Source: Ulvibacter sp. MAR_2010_11 (GTDB lineage Bacteria > Bacteroidota > Bacteroidia > Flavobacteriales > Flavobacteriaceae). Taken from it: 64,000 bases of DNA. Positions within the stretch are counted from its first letter, which is position 1, and every line of letters begins with the position of its first letter. The notes under the pieces are model-generated. The model was not told where the DNA came from. It was given only the letters and a program-made list of their open reading frames with translations, and did no database searches. Below are positions 43,426 through 53,101 of the stretch, one piece after another. The stretch covers positions 2,621,001-2,685,000 of the forward strand of contig NZ_PHTY01000001.1 of assembly GCF_002813135.1 (NCBI RefSeq). Reading direction: 5' to 3'. A program made the position numbers and the translations under genes.

Positions 43426-45117
43426 ATGAAGTCTACAAAATTGTTTTTTGTACTGTTTTTTTTGGGAGTAACAGTATGGAGCCAAAATGCAATTCCAACC
43501 GATTATTTTTCAAGTCCGCTTGACATTCCCCTTATTTTATCGGGAAGTTTTGGTGAATTGCGCAGCAATCATTTTCACAGCGGCTTCGATATAAAAACGA
43601 AACAACGGGAAGGACTTCCCATCTTTGCGCCAGCCGATGGGTACGTAAACCGAATCAAAGTTGCACACTACGGCTACGGGAAAGCACTTTACATTCAGCA
43701 TCCTAATGGTTATGGAACTGTATATGCCCATCTTCAAAAATATGCCGGCGCGATTGAGAAATACGTAAAGGACAATCAGTATAAAAAAGAAACCTTCGAA
43801 ATTGAGTTGTTTCCGGATGCAACCATGCTTCCGGTAAAGAAAGGTGAACTCATTGGATATACAGGGAACAGTGGTAGCAGTGGAGGGCCACATTTACATT
43901 TCGAAATAAGAGATTCAGCCGAAAGGCCCATGAATCCGATGCTTTTCGGTATTAATATTCCCGACAGCAAAAACCCTTTGGTCAATTCGGTGTTTGCATA
44001 TCCCATTGCAGACGATGCCCAGGTGAATAATTCGCAAAATCCTGTAAAACTGAAGCTCAAGCTGCAAAATGACGGCAATTATATCGCTGAAAAAGTAACA
44101 GCCTATGGACGAATTGGCTTCGGAGTTTCTACAAATGATCAGCTGGACGGGGCTTCAAATAAGAATGGAGTATATCAAATAAAAACCGTGTACAATGGTG
44201 CGGAACAATTCACAGTGCTTTTTGATAAATTTTCCTTCGATGAAACACGCTATCTCAATCGTTTTATAGATTACGATTATTTTATGAGCAACAAGAGTCG
44301 TGTACAGAAACTATTTCGGCAAACAAATAATCCCTTAAGCATAATTACACATGAAATCGATAACGGATATGTTGTAGTGGAAGATTCTTTAAATTCAATG
44401 TACACCATAGAAATTAAAGACTTTATGCAGAATACAGTGACCGTATCTGTTCCTATTGAAGGTAAAAAGTCCGAAACTTTAGAGCAAAAGATTTCGAAAA
44501 AAACCGAGGATTATATTTATGCCGATCAGGGAACATCGATCACAAAAGGAAAGTTTAACGTATACATTCCTTCAGGCAGTCTTTATGAAGATGCGTTTTT
44601 AGAGATAAAAGTGGATGGAGATGTACTTACTTTTCATGAGGATGTGATCCCAATTCATAAAAACATAACGATCACTGTAGACGCTTCAAATTACAAAGAG
44701 GAGGATTTAGATAAGCTATACATCGGCCGACTCAATTACCGGGGAAAGGCCTATTACACTACAACCAGCCGTAATGGCAGTAAACTTTCGGCGCGCATTA
44801 GAACCTTCGGAAACTATACTATTGCTTCCGATACTGTTGCGCCATCTATCAAGCCCTTAAATTTTGAGGACGGAAAATGGATTAGCAAAAACGACACGCT
44901 GGAATTGAAAATAGAAGATGATTCGAGCGGAATAAGCAATTATCGGGCAACGATTAACGGAAAATTCATTTTACTGGAATATAATTACAAAAAAGACGTT
45001 GTTACCTATAATTTTACTGATAACGTCATCATTGAATCTGAAAATAAATTGAAACTGATTGTTACCGATAATGTGGGAAATAGTGCTACATTTGAAGCAA
45101 CTTTTTTCAGAAAATAA
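43426..45117 (+). CDS. M23-family peptidoglycan metallopeptidase
   Basis: A 563-residue exported protein (signal about 1-20, cleaved after WSQ). The LytM-type catalytic domain spans about 40-170 with zinc ligands in HFHSGFDI (H51, D55) and HLHFEIR (H156, H158). The GNSGSSGGPHLHFE loop is complete, so it should be active rather than a degenerate regulator. The long C-terminal part (200-563) is beta-rich and may bind the cell wall or a partner; the last segment resembles Ig-like repeats (SGISNYRATINGKFI). It is followed after 15 bases by a TonB-dependent receptor. Confidence 0.9.
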   Translation: MKSTKLFFVLFFLGVTVWSQNAIPTDYFSSPLDIPLILSGSFGELRSNHFHSGFDIKTKQREGLPIFAPADGYVNRIKVAHYGYGKALYIQHPNGYGTVYAHLQKYAGAIEKYVKDNQYKKETFEIELFPDATMLPVKKGELIGYTGNSGSSGGPHLHFEIRDSAERPMNPMLFGINIPDSKNPLVNSVFAYPIADDAQVNNSQNPVKLKLKLQNDGNYIAEKVTAYGRIGFGVSTNDQLDGASNKNGVYQIKTVYNGAEQFTVLFDKFSFDETRYLNRFIDYDYFMSNKSRVQKLFRQTNNPLSIITHEIDNGYVVVEDSLNSMYTIEIKDFMQNTVTVSVPIEGKKSETLEQKISKKTEDYIYADQGTSITKGKFNVYIPSGSLYEDAFLEIKVDGDVLTFHEDVIPIHKNITITVDASNYKEEDLDKLYIGRLNYRGKAYYTTTSRNGSKLSARIRTFGNYTIASDTVAPSIKPLNFEDGKWISKNDTLELKIEDDSSGISNYRATINGKFILLEYNYKKDVVTYNFTDNVIIESENKLKLIVTDNVGNSATFEATFFRK

Positions 45118-45132
45118 TCCTAAAATTTACTT

Positions 45133-47601
45133 TTGAAAACAAAAACTTTACAACTACTCCTTCTCCTTTTTTTTATAACTACAACTTTATTTGCTCAAAA
45201 AGCAACTGTAAAGGGTGTAATTCTTGATGAGATGAATGTTCCTATTTCAGATGTGAACGTAACATTTGACGGAGAAGGAACAATAACAGATTTTGATGGT
45301 TATTATCTTATTGAAATTCCAACCAATCAGGATGTTACATTAACTTTTACACATGTAAGCCATAGTAATGTTCTCCAAACCTTTAATCTGAAACCCAATC
45401 AGGATTTTGAGTTCAACCCGGTAATGAAAGCCGATTTAATCCAGATAAGTACTATTGTGATCACGGGGAAAAAACGAACCAGGGTAGATGAAACAGGGGT
45501 GCTGAGCATTGCTCCGGAAACCATCCGAAAAATGGTAGGTGCCAATCCCGGAGTAGAAAATCTTTTAAAATCCTTACCGGGTGTTAGCGGAAACGACGAA
45601 TTGAGCACTCAATACAACGTGCGTGGAGGAAATTACGACGAAAACCTTGTATACGTAAATGAAATTGAAGTGTATCGTCCCTTCTTAATTAGAAGCGGAC
45701 AACAGGAAGGATTGAGTTTTGTAAACAGTGATCTTACGCGCTCGGTCGATTTCTCGGCAGGGGGCTTTCAGGCTAAATACGGCGATAAACTTTCTTCAGT
45801 TTTAGATATTGAATACCGGCAGCCGGCCGATTTCGGAGCTTCTGCCGATATTAGTTTGTTAGGAGCAAGTGTTGCGGTTGAAGGTATTTCAAAAAGCCAA
45901 CGCTTACGCGGAATTGTAGGTTTGCGTTATCGTGACAACAGTCTTTTTGTAAAAGCCAAACAAACCGAAACCAATTTCAAACCTAAATTCGCCGATGCAC
46001 AAACCTATTTAACCTATAAATTCACCAACAAATTCGAATTAGGCTTTTTAGGAAATGTTTCCATAAACGATTACAGCTACCAACCCCTTACACGACAGAC
46101 AAATTTTGGAACCTTGGCAGATCCTATCGCATTAGTCGTCTTTTATGAAGGACAGGAAGAAGATAGATACAACACTTACTTCGGAGCTTTTAAAGGCACC
46201 TATGTCGCTTCAAAGAATTACACCGCTAAATTTATCGCTTCCCTGTATCAAACTACAGAGCAGGAATATTTCGATATTCTGGGACAGTATTTCTTAGGCG
46301 AAGTGAATACCGATATTGGAGATGAAAATCTAGGAGAAGTAGAATTTACCGAAGGAATTGGTGGACAACTTACGCATGCCAGAAACGATTTGGACGCACT
46401 TATCATGAATGTGGAACACAAAGGAAATCTGGCGCTGGATGAAAATAAAATCGAATACGGAATAAAATATACCCGTGAAGACATTCGTGATCGCGTACAG
46501 GAATACGAAATTATTGACTCAGCAGGATTTTCCATTCGTCCGCCAATTATCGATTATGTAAATAATCAGCCGTACAGCCCGTTCGACTCTCCCATTGTCC
46601 CTTACACCAACATTAGAGCACGTAACGATGTGCAGATAGATAGAATTTCCGGTTACGCTCAATGGAGCCGTAGAACAAAGCTGGGAACAAATGATGTTTG
46701 GCTGAATGCAGGTGTACGTGCCCACAATTGGACTGTGAGTGGAGAAGGCATCACCAGCACAACACAAACAGTTTTTAGTCCGAGAGGTCAGATTTCCATA
46801 AAACCAAAGTGGGAAATGGATATGTTATTCCGCTTATCCGGGGGATTGTATCATCAACCACCATTTTACAGAGAATTACGGGATTCGACCGGAGCAGTTC
46901 GCCCCGGGGTAAAAGCACAGCAGTCCGTGCATATTGTTTTAGGAAACGATTATAGTTTCGATATGTGGGGAAGACCCTTTACGCTTAACTCGGAAGCATA
47001 TTACAAAGATTTAACCGATGTAAATCCCTATACTCTTGAAAACGTTCGTATACGTTATCGTGCGCGAAATAATGCTGTTGCTTATGCCTACGGACTTGAC
47101 CTAAGACTGGCAGGAGAGTTTGTTCCCGGAACGGAAAGCTGGGTAAGCTTCGGATATCTTAAAACCGAAGAAAACATTGAGGACCGAGGTTATATTTTCA
47201 GGCCCACAGACCAACGGTTAAAGTTTGGGGTGCTCTTTCAGGATTATGTAAAAGTGATTCCCGATCTTAAAATGTATTTGAACATGGTGTACAATACCGG
47301 TCTTCCCGGTGGTTCACCAAGTTATGCCGATCCGTATAACTTCCAAACCAGATTAAGAGATTATAAGCGTGCCGATGTTGGCGTATCCTACGTAATTGTA
47401 AATCAGGATAAATTGCGGGACAGTGGCTGGTTAAAGCCCTTTAAAGAATTGACTATTGGCGCCGAAATCTTTAATATCTTCGATGTAAGAAACTCTATTA
47501 CAAACACCTTTGTAAGAGATGTCTATTCGAAATTGCAGTATTCAATTCCGAATTTTTTAACGCCGAGGGTGTTTAACGTAAGAGCAACAATGAAGTTTTA
47601 A
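45133..47601 (+). CDS. TonB-dependent receptor with carboxypeptidase-like regulatory domain
   Basis: An 822-residue outer-membrane receptor. The signal peptide KTKTLQLLLLLFFITTTLFAQ follows a TTG start; no ATG precedes the signal, so the TTG is required. Residues 23-100 form the CarboxypepD_reg-like domain (VKGVILDEMNVPISDVNVTF), then the plug domain with LLKSLPGVSGNDELSTQYNVRGGNYDENLVYVNEIEV and a 22-strand barrel ending RVFNVRATMKF. No SusD partner is adjacent, so the substrate is not obviously a glycan. It ends exactly where the convergent cysteine desulfurase ends. Confidence 0.92.
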   Translation: MKTKTLQLLLLLFFITTTLFAQKATVKGVILDEMNVPISDVNVTFDGEGTITDFDGYYLIEIPTNQDVTLTFTHVSHSNVLQTFNLKPNQDFEFNPVMKADLIQISTIVITGKKRTRVDETGVLSIAPETIRKMVGANPGVENLLKSLPGVSGNDELSTQYNVRGGNYDENLVYVNEIEVYRPFLIRSGQQEGLSFVNSDLTRSVDFSAGGFQAKYGDKLSSVLDIEYRQPADFGASADISLLGASVAVEGISKSQRLRGIVGLRYRDNSLFVKAKQTETNFKPKFADAQTYLTYKFTNKFELGFLGNVSINDYSYQPLTRQTNFGTLADPIALVVFYEGQEEDRYNTYFGAFKGTYVASKNYTAKFIASLYQTTEQEYFDILGQYFLGEVNTDIGDENLGEVEFTEGIGGQLTHARNDLDALIMNVEHKGNLALDENKIEYGIKYTREDIRDRVQEYEIIDSAGFSIRPPIIDYVNNQPYSPFDSPIVPYTNIRARNDVQIDRISGYAQWSRRTKLGTNDVWLNAGVRAHNWTVSGEGITSTTQTVFSPRGQISIKPKWEMDMLFRLSGGLYHQPPFYRELRDSTGAVRPGVKAQQSVHIVLGNDYSFDMWGRPFTLNSEAYYKDLTDVNPYTLENVRIRYRARNNAVAYAYGLDLRLAGEFVPGTESWVSFGYLKTEENIEDRGYIFRPTDQRLKFGVLFQDYVKVIPDLKMYLNMVYNTGLPGGSPSYADPYNFQTRLRDYKRADVGVSYVIVNQDKLRDSGWLKPFKELTIGAEIFNIFDVRNSITNTFVRDVYSKLQYSIPNFLTPRVFNVRATMKF

Positions 47602-48750
47602 TTAACTGTCGATAAAGGTTTTAAGCACATCAATTACGTAGTCTACCTCTTCCTTTGTATTAAAACTGGAGAATGAAAACCGAATGGAAGGTTTATTCAT
47701 ATCTTCTTCTGAAAGAATTTCAGACAAAACATGTGACCCTTTATTACTACCGCTTTGACAGGCACTTCCCTTTGAACATGCAATTCCGTTTAAATCTAAT
47801 TGAAATAACAGCATCAAGGCCTTTTCGGGAGAAACAGGCAAACACACATTAAGCAAGGTATAAGTGCTGGTCTCGTTATTATCACAATTCCCATTAAATT
47901 TTACTCCCGGAATTTCGGATATAAGTCGATTCTTAAAATAATCTTTTATTTCGGTAATATACAAACGCTCTTTTTCGAGATTTTGATAGGATAATTTCAA
48001 GGCTTCGGCCATTCCGGCAATAGCATAGACAGCTTCGGTTCCTGCACGCAAGCCCTTTTCCTGAGATCCACCATGAATCAAGGGGCGTAACCCCGAATTC
48101 TTTCGTATAAATGCAAAACCCGCTCCTTTGGGTCCGTGGAACTTATGTGCGGCCACTGCAGCGAAATCGAGCGGTATTTCGGCAAAATCCAATTCAAAAT
48201 GCCCTACAGACTGAACTGTATCGCTATGAAACAAGGTGTCGTACTTTTTACATAGCATTGCAGTATGTTTTATATCCAATATATTTCCAACTTCATTGTT
48301 TATGTGCATCAAACACACCAGAGTTTTAGCCGAAGTATCCTGCAACAAGGTTTCCAGATGGTCAAAATCTACCATCCCACAATGATCCAGGTTTACATAG
48401 TCCACGCGAATTCCAAAGCGATCTTGGAGTTCATTAACAGTATGTAAGACTGCATGATGTTCTATTTTACTGGAAATAATTCGAGTGACACCCAAATCAC
48501 AAACACAACTGTTTAAAACCAGGTTATCTGCTTCGGTACCCCCTGATGTAAATATAATTTCGGAAGCAGAGACATTTAAATAGCCGGCAATTTCTTTTCT
48601 AGCATTTTCAAGTAAAGATTTAGCTGATCTTCCGTAAGAATGTGTAGATGAAGGATTTCCATATTCGGTTTTTAATACCTCTGAGATGCATCTAATCACA
48701 TCGTCCCGTAATTGCGTCGTAGCCGCACTATCAAAATATACTTTTTTCAT
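47602..48750 (-). CDS. Cysteine desulfurase (NifS/IscS-like)
   Basis: A 382-residue PLP enzyme releasing sulfur from cysteine for Fe-S clusters or thio-modifications. I start at the ATG at 48750 (MKKVYFDSAATTQ). The PLP lysine is in AAHKFHGPKGAGF (about 200-212), and the persulfide cysteine is in SKGSACQSGS (about 330), a class I type loop. No iscU or sufE is adjacent. A TATTTTTG element ends 6 bases before the start. It shares its stop boundary with the convergent receptor gene. Confidence 0.9.
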   Translation of the reverse strand: MKKVYFDSAATTQLRDDVIRCISEVLKTEYGNPSSTHSYGRSAKSLLENARKEIAGYLNVSASEIIFTSGGTEADNLVLNSCVCDLGVTRIISSKIEHHAVLHTVNELQDRFGIRVDYVNLDHCGMVDFDHLETLLQDTSAKTLVCLMHINNEVGNILDIKHTAMLCKKYDTLFHSDTVQSVGHFELDFAEIPLDFAAVAAHKFHGPKGAGFAFIRKNSGLRPLIHGGSQEKGLRAGTEAVYAIAGMAEALKLSYQNLEKERLYITEIKDYFKNRLISEIPGVKFNGNCDNNETSTYTLLNVCLPVSPEKALMLLFQLDLNGIACSKGSACQSGSNKGSHVLSEILSEEDMNKPSIRFSFSSFNTKEEVDYVIDVLKTFIDS

Positions 48751-48756
48751 AGAGTG

Positions 48757-48764
48757 CAAAAATA
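48757..48764 (-). promoter_or_regulatory. Candidate -7 element abutting the cysteine desulfurase start (TATTTTTG)
   Basis: TATTTTTG on the minus strand ends 6 bases before the ATG at 48750, leaving essentially no leader. Confidence 0.5.
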
Positions 48765-48844
48765 CATATTAAAATAAATTAAACCGATTTCAGTTGTAAA
48801 GAAATGTGTTACTTTGTAGCAGTTCAAAAATTTCTGAAAATACC

Positions 48845-49708
48845 ATGGTGAGAATCTTAATTCTTTGTCTCTTTATTTACTTTTTTACCGCATGTAACGA
48901 TGGAGATGTAATTGTAACCACTTTTGACTTTGATGACGCCAATTTACAGACCTGTGAGGGATCAAGTAGTTATGTGTTCTTTAAAATAAACAGTGGAGGT
49001 TTTGAGAGTATTTCGTTGCAAATAACTACTTCGGAAGAATTTTTTTTAGAGAGCAGTACTCAGGAATTTGCCTTAAATACAACCTCTAATATAGTGAATT
49101 ACCGAAATTACGATGCCGCGGTCACTGCCTCCTATTTTTGCAGCAGTATCCCCCCTACCAGTCCAACGGTTACTACAGATTATATTGGGACTTCCGGCAC
49201 AGCAATTCTTATAACTACAACCACACTGGACGATAACGACTCTATAGATGAAGACCCGAATAACGACTTAGACACAGATGGTGACTTAATACCTAATTAC
49301 TACGATTACGACGACGATGGAGACAATGTGCCAACCTCACTCGAAATAGGCTCCGATCTTGAAAACCCGAGAGATTTTGATGGAGACGGAATACCGGACT
49401 ATCTGGATCCCGACGATGACAATGACGGGACACTTACCCGTTATGAAGCCGGTGGCGGATTTGATCCTATTACAACCGTGACAGACCCTGAAGTGGGTCC
49501 CGATTACTTGAATCCCGCTATAACTACCTCGGTTATAATTGACGAATATCGCACACACACCTACTCTCTAAGCAGCGATATTTCACTTTCTTTGCAGGGA
49601 TTAGTGCTAATTAATGGCGAAGAAGAAATCACTCAGGAAAATATCGATTTGGGAACCCAACAAGATGTAGTAAGTGGAACTGTAACTATCACTCCGGAAT
49701 TTAATTAA
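48845..49708 (+). CDS. Lipoprotein with Asp-rich calcium-binding repeats
   Basis: A 287-residue protein starting at the ATG at 48845, with a lipobox FTAC (Cys17). Between about residues 140 and 205 it has a thrombospondin type 3-like run of DxDxDG repeats (DTDGDLIPNYYDYDDDGD, DFDGDGIPDYLDPDDDNDG), which bind Ca2+. The flanking parts are beta-rich and unrecognised. Ca2+-binding surface lipoproteins are common in marine Flavobacteriia. Its stop shares the sequence TTAA with the stop of the convergent Smr gene. Function unknown. Confidence 0.75.
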   Translation: MVRILILCLFIYFFTACNDGDVIVTTFDFDDANLQTCEGSSSYVFFKINSGGFESISLQITTSEEFFLESSTQEFALNTTSNIVNYRNYDAAVTASYFCSSIPPTSPTVTTDYIGTSGTAILITTTTLDDNDSIDEDPNNDLDTDGDLIPNYYDYDDDGDNVPTSLEIGSDLENPRDFDGDGIPDYLDPDDDNDGTLTRYEAGGGFDPITTVTDPEVGPDYLNPAITTSVIIDEYRTHTYSLSSDISLSLQGLVLINGEEEITQENIDLGTQQDVVSGTVTITPEFN

Positions 49709-50253
49709 GGGTTTTTACTTTGAAAAATATACACTTCGGTAGCCCCTCTGCCATACTTCTGATAATCGGCATCGTAATATTCCAGATTATCGTATCGCTT
49801 AAAGAGAAAATCCAGTTCGGCTCTTAATACGCCATCACCTATGCCGTGGATAAATACAACCCTTTGCAATCGCTTGGAAATGGCAAATTCTAATTGCCGT
49901 TTTGCGGTATCCATTTGAAGGGTTAGCATATCGTAATTACTTAGTCCTTTTTGATTATTTGTAAGCTGATGAATGTGTAAATCGACTTCCATTGGAGGCA
50001 TGGATCGCTCTTTTGGACGTATTCTGGTGGTATTTTTATGTTTCTTTACTTCTTTTTCAGAAATTATTTCAGAAATATTTTGAGGTAACATTTGCTTTTT
50101 TGTAAGCGAATTGGATTCCACAACAATCTCATTTTTAGCGTACTGCATTTCGAAACCATCCTGAGTCATAATTGTTACGTCACTGCCCGTAAATGCTACT
50201 ATATGACCTGAAATATCTTCGTCTAGAACGGCAATTTTATCCCCAATTTTCAT
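49705..50253 (-). CDS. Smr domain-containing protein (MutS2-C type)
   Basis: A 182-residue protein. The N-terminal part (1-60) resembles the short beta domain of DUF2027 proteins (KIGDKIAVLDEDISGHIVAF), and the C-terminal Smr domain has VDLHIHQL at the start and the nicking-domain motif FIHGIGDGVLR near 140-150, ending GATEVYI. Smr domains cut or bind nucleic acid and are thought to act on recombination intermediates or on stalled ribosomes (MutS2). It overlaps the convergent lipoprotein by 4 bases. Precise role unknown. Confidence 0.85.
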   Translation of the reverse strand: MKIGDKIAVLDEDISGHIVAFTGSDVTIMTQDGFEMQYAKNEIVVESNSLTKKQMLPQNISEIISEKEVKKHKNTTRIRPKERSMPPMEVDLHIHQLTNNQKGLSNYDMLTLQMDTAKRQLEFAISKRLQRVVFIHGIGDGVLRAELDFLFKRYDNLEYYDADYQKYGRGATEVYIFQSKNP

Positions 50254-50444
50254 GAATGTAATTGATTTATTTGAAGGAAAAGTACTTCAATTAATTGATA
50301 CTTTTGTAAGAATTTTACAACTATCTGAGCATTAAATTTATATGAATTTCCGTATATTGTGTCTTATAATTCAAAAATATTTTTAAATTTACAACGGAAA
50401 TAGTGGAATTTCCCCCCAGAAATACCACGCTAAACCAGGAAAAA

Positions 50445-52316
50445 ATGAAAAACCTACTACTTTCAACAGCTATGCTGTTACTCTCTGCTGCGTCTTTGGC
50501 TCAGCTTTATGTTAAGCCAAATGGGGCTAATGACTCTTACGTATACGTAAACGACCAAGTATTATTTGTGGAACAAGATGTGAATTTGGCATTGAACAAT
50601 GTCGGATCCACTCGAGGAAGCATTTATTTACGAAATCAAGCACAGTTAGTGCAAGGAATTACAAGTTCCGCGAATAGCGGTACCGGATTTATTTCTGTAT
50701 TTCAGAATACCCCGGATGATGACGCCTATGATTATTCATTTTGGTGTTCTCCTGTCGGAGTTCAGAATTTAGGGGCGAGCGGTAATCAAAATGCCGGAGT
50801 TTTTAGAATATTCGATTCTATTTCTAAGACTCACTCCATACGTACAGAAGTTACTGCAGGCTACAACGGATGGGAAAATCCGTTGACTATTTCTACCAGA
50901 TGGCTATATACTAGGGCATCAGGTGCGCCTTTTACAGCAATTAATACAAGCAATGCAATTGGGCCGGGATATGGCTTTACTATGAAAGGTACCGAAACTA
51001 ACAATCATAATCAACTTTATGATTTTAGAGGTCGTCCTAATAATGGTAATATTACTATTCCAGTTGTTGCAAATAAAGTGGTTCTATCCGGAAATCCTTA
51101 TCCTTCAGCTCTGGATTTAAACAGAGTCTTTTGGGATGCCGACAATACCGAAATCACTGAATTCAGATATTGGGATGAGGACAGAACTATTCAATCTCAT
51201 AACTTTATCGATAATAAAGGTGGATATGGCACGTATGTTCCTGGTCCTAACGACCCCAGTGGTACAACGGAAGTCGGTGTCTACGCCGCACCAGCATTTT
51301 TAAATTATGATGCTGCCGGTAATCCAGGTGGAAGTACTGGAATGTTTGGGTCTGTATACGATCGCCGCTTTGCTCCTATTGGCCAAGGATTTATGATATA
51401 TACAGGATCTTCAGGAACAATTACGATAAAAAACAGTCATCGGCGCTATATTAAGGAAGGCGCCGCAAATGCTTCCGTTTATCGTACCTCGGGAGGAGAA
51501 GTAGCTACTTCAACTGAATCATCTTTAGCTGATAGTAACGGAGGGGTTATTTTACCTCCGGTTGATAACAGACTACCACAACTAAGATTGAATACATTCT
51601 TTGGAGAGTCTCATTTTAGAGATATGGTATTAGTGCTTTATGATCAATCCAGTGATGGTTATGACAGAGGATTGGATGGAAAGCACCCAATGGATGCTAC
51701 AATAGCAGAGGCCTATTTCCCGGTTGCTGTTGGACAAGATACCAATATGGTACCGTTTGTAATTTCAACAGTACCTTATGAAGTTACCAAGAGAATCCCT
51801 ATTACATTAACATTAGAAGAGTCATTTGATGTTAAAATAATGGCCGTTGAAGAAGTAAACCTGCCTATGACCAATGCCTATCTTTGGGATCGTATCACCA
51901 GTACCTATTATCAAATTACAGGTGGAGAATCAGCAAACATTTTCTTACCCGCTGGTGAATATACCAATAGATTTTATATCGTATTTAGAGGTGGACGTGG
52001 TGCTGAAGAAGCTCCGGTTGCCGAAGAGAATTCAGACATAGCAGCGGATAATATGCAGGCTAAAAAGAATGTTGACTTTTTCCAAAACAATGCTGCCGCC
52101 CAGTTAGAAGTTAGAAACCCTGACGGCTATGACATCAAGTCGGCTAATGTATACGACATGACCGGAAAGTTGGTAATCTCACAACAGAACATTGGTAAGG
52201 TTGAGTATTTTACATTCCCAACTGCTACCCTAAGTGATGCTGTGTATTTGGTAAAATTAACTACTGTGGATAATATTAATATAGATTACAAAATAACTAT
52301 CCATAATAAAAGATAA
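50445..52316 (+). CDS. T9SS-sorted surface protein
   Basis: A 623-residue protein starting at the ATG at 50445, with a signal peptide ending ASLAQ (about residue 21). The long central part has many small and Gly/Asn residues and strand-rich repeats typical of adhesin-like surface proteins. The last 75 residues (VRNPDGYDIKSANVYDMTGKLVI ... VYLVKLTT ... YKITIHNKR) match the type A C-terminal sorting domain recognised by the type IX secretion system, whose attachment protein PorQ is encoded at 23386-24405. Expected to be secreted and lipid-anchored. Binding target unknown. Confidence 0.85.
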   Translation: MKNLLLSTAMLLLSAASLAQLYVKPNGANDSYVYVNDQVLFVEQDVNLALNNVGSTRGSIYLRNQAQLVQGITSSANSGTGFISVFQNTPDDDAYDYSFWCSPVGVQNLGASGNQNAGVFRIFDSISKTHSIRTEVTAGYNGWENPLTISTRWLYTRASGAPFTAINTSNAIGPGYGFTMKGTETNNHNQLYDFRGRPNNGNITIPVVANKVVLSGNPYPSALDLNRVFWDADNTEITEFRYWDEDRTIQSHNFIDNKGGYGTYVPGPNDPSGTTEVGVYAAPAFLNYDAAGNPGGSTGMFGSVYDRRFAPIGQGFMIYTGSSGTITIKNSHRRYIKEGAANASVYRTSGGEVATSTESSLADSNGGVILPPVDNRLPQLRLNTFFGESHFRDMVLVLYDQSSDGYDRGLDGKHPMDATIAEAYFPVAVGQDTNMVPFVISTVPYEVTKRIPITLTLEESFDVKIMAVEEVNLPMTNAYLWDRITSTYYQITGGESANIFLPAGEYTNRFYIVFRGGRGAEEAPVAEENSDIAADNMQAKKNVDFFQNNAAAQLEVRNPDGYDIKSANVYDMTGKLVISQQNIGKVEYFTFPTATLSDAVYLVKLTTVDNINIDYKITIHNKR

Positions 52317-52327
52317 ACCTTTCCAAT

Positions 52328-52618
52328 ATGGAAGGACTCGAAGATTACATGCTTGAATGCACGAATAAAAAAATCTTCGGAGTAGAATGTTTAGGCTGTG
52401 GCATCCAACGTGCTGCAGCCTTTCTTTTTAGAGGCGAATTCATAGCTGCTTTTAAAATGTATCCTGCCATCTATACGTTACTCCTATTAGCGCTCTTCGT
52501 AATTTTCAATTTTTTTGTGAAATTTAAATATGCCTTTCAAATTAAAGTAGGGCTCCTCTTTCTCAACGTTGCAATTATTATAGTGAGCTACATTATCAAG
52601 ATGAGTAAAGTCCTATAA
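52328..52618 (+). CDS. DUF2752 family small membrane protein
   Basis: A 96-residue protein with the signature FGVECLGCGIQRAAAFLFRG (residues 18-37), the CxGCGxxRA motif of DUF2752, and two membrane helices. The family has unknown function; the two cysteines may bind metal. It starts 11 bases after the T9SS protein, in the same direction, so it may be co-transcribed. Its short length and motif make the family assignment good. Confidence 0.85.
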   Translation: MEGLEDYMLECTNKKIFGVECLGCGIQRAAAFLFRGEFIAAFKMYPAIYTLLLLALFVIFNFFVKFKYAFQIKVGLLFLNVAIIIVSYIIKMSKVL

Positions 52619-52705
52619 TCCTTCAAAAATTAAAGTCATCCATAGTTTTTCTAAACTATTTCGTTTAAATTTATAACTGTTAATCAACTAAATACAATTT
52701 CAATT

Positions 52706-53029
52706 ATGGAAAAACAAAAATTACCTAACTCAACCCTTATTCTAGTTTTCGGGATTATTTCGATAGTAACTTGTTGCTGTTATGGAGTCTTGGGACTTAT
52801 TTTTGGAATCATCGCTATGGTGATGGCAAAAAAAGCTACCGCATTATACATGGCAAATCCCGAACTATATTCCGGGTATCAAAATGTGAAAACAGGTAAG
52901 ATACTTGCTATTATTGGTATCATTCTTAACGTGCTCTATTTAGGATATGTAATCTTCCTATTTGCAACCTTAGGTATGGATGGTATTATGAACATGAATC
53001 AGGATATCATGGAACAATACGGAATGTAA
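52706..53029 (+). CDS. CCC-motif membrane protein
   Basis: A 107-residue protein of the DUF4190-like type with two membrane helices. The first contains TCCCYGVLGLIFGIIAMVMAKKA with three consecutive cysteines, and the second is ILAIIGIILNVLYLGYVIF. The pattern KATALYMANPELYSGYQNVKTGKI links them. These are annotated only as CCC motif membrane proteins in Bacteroidota. Function unknown; a strong terminator follows. Confidence 0.85.
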   Translation: MEKQKLPNSTLILVFGIISIVTCCCYGVLGLIFGIIAMVMAKKATALYMANPELYSGYQNVKTGKILAIIGIILNVLYLGYVIFLFATLGMDGIMNMNQDIMEQYGM

Positions 53030-53049
53030 TTTTTAATTGCCTTCATAAA

Positions 53050-53084
53050 AAAAGCGTCAATCCTAAAATTGACGCTTTTTTGTT
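53050..53084. terminator. Terminator after the CCC-motif gene, bidirectional
   Basis: AAGCGTCAAT pairs with ATTGACGCTT (53052-53077) with A- and T-runs at either side. It can end the plus-strand gene and the convergent rocD. Confidence 0.88.
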
Positions 53085-53101
53085 TTTATCAATTTATAAC
53101 T

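Noticed and set aside
45128..45135. TACTTTTG as a promoter for the TonB-dependent receptor
   Set aside because: It includes the TTG start codon itself, and transcription starting after it would miss the start; probably a chance match within an operon.
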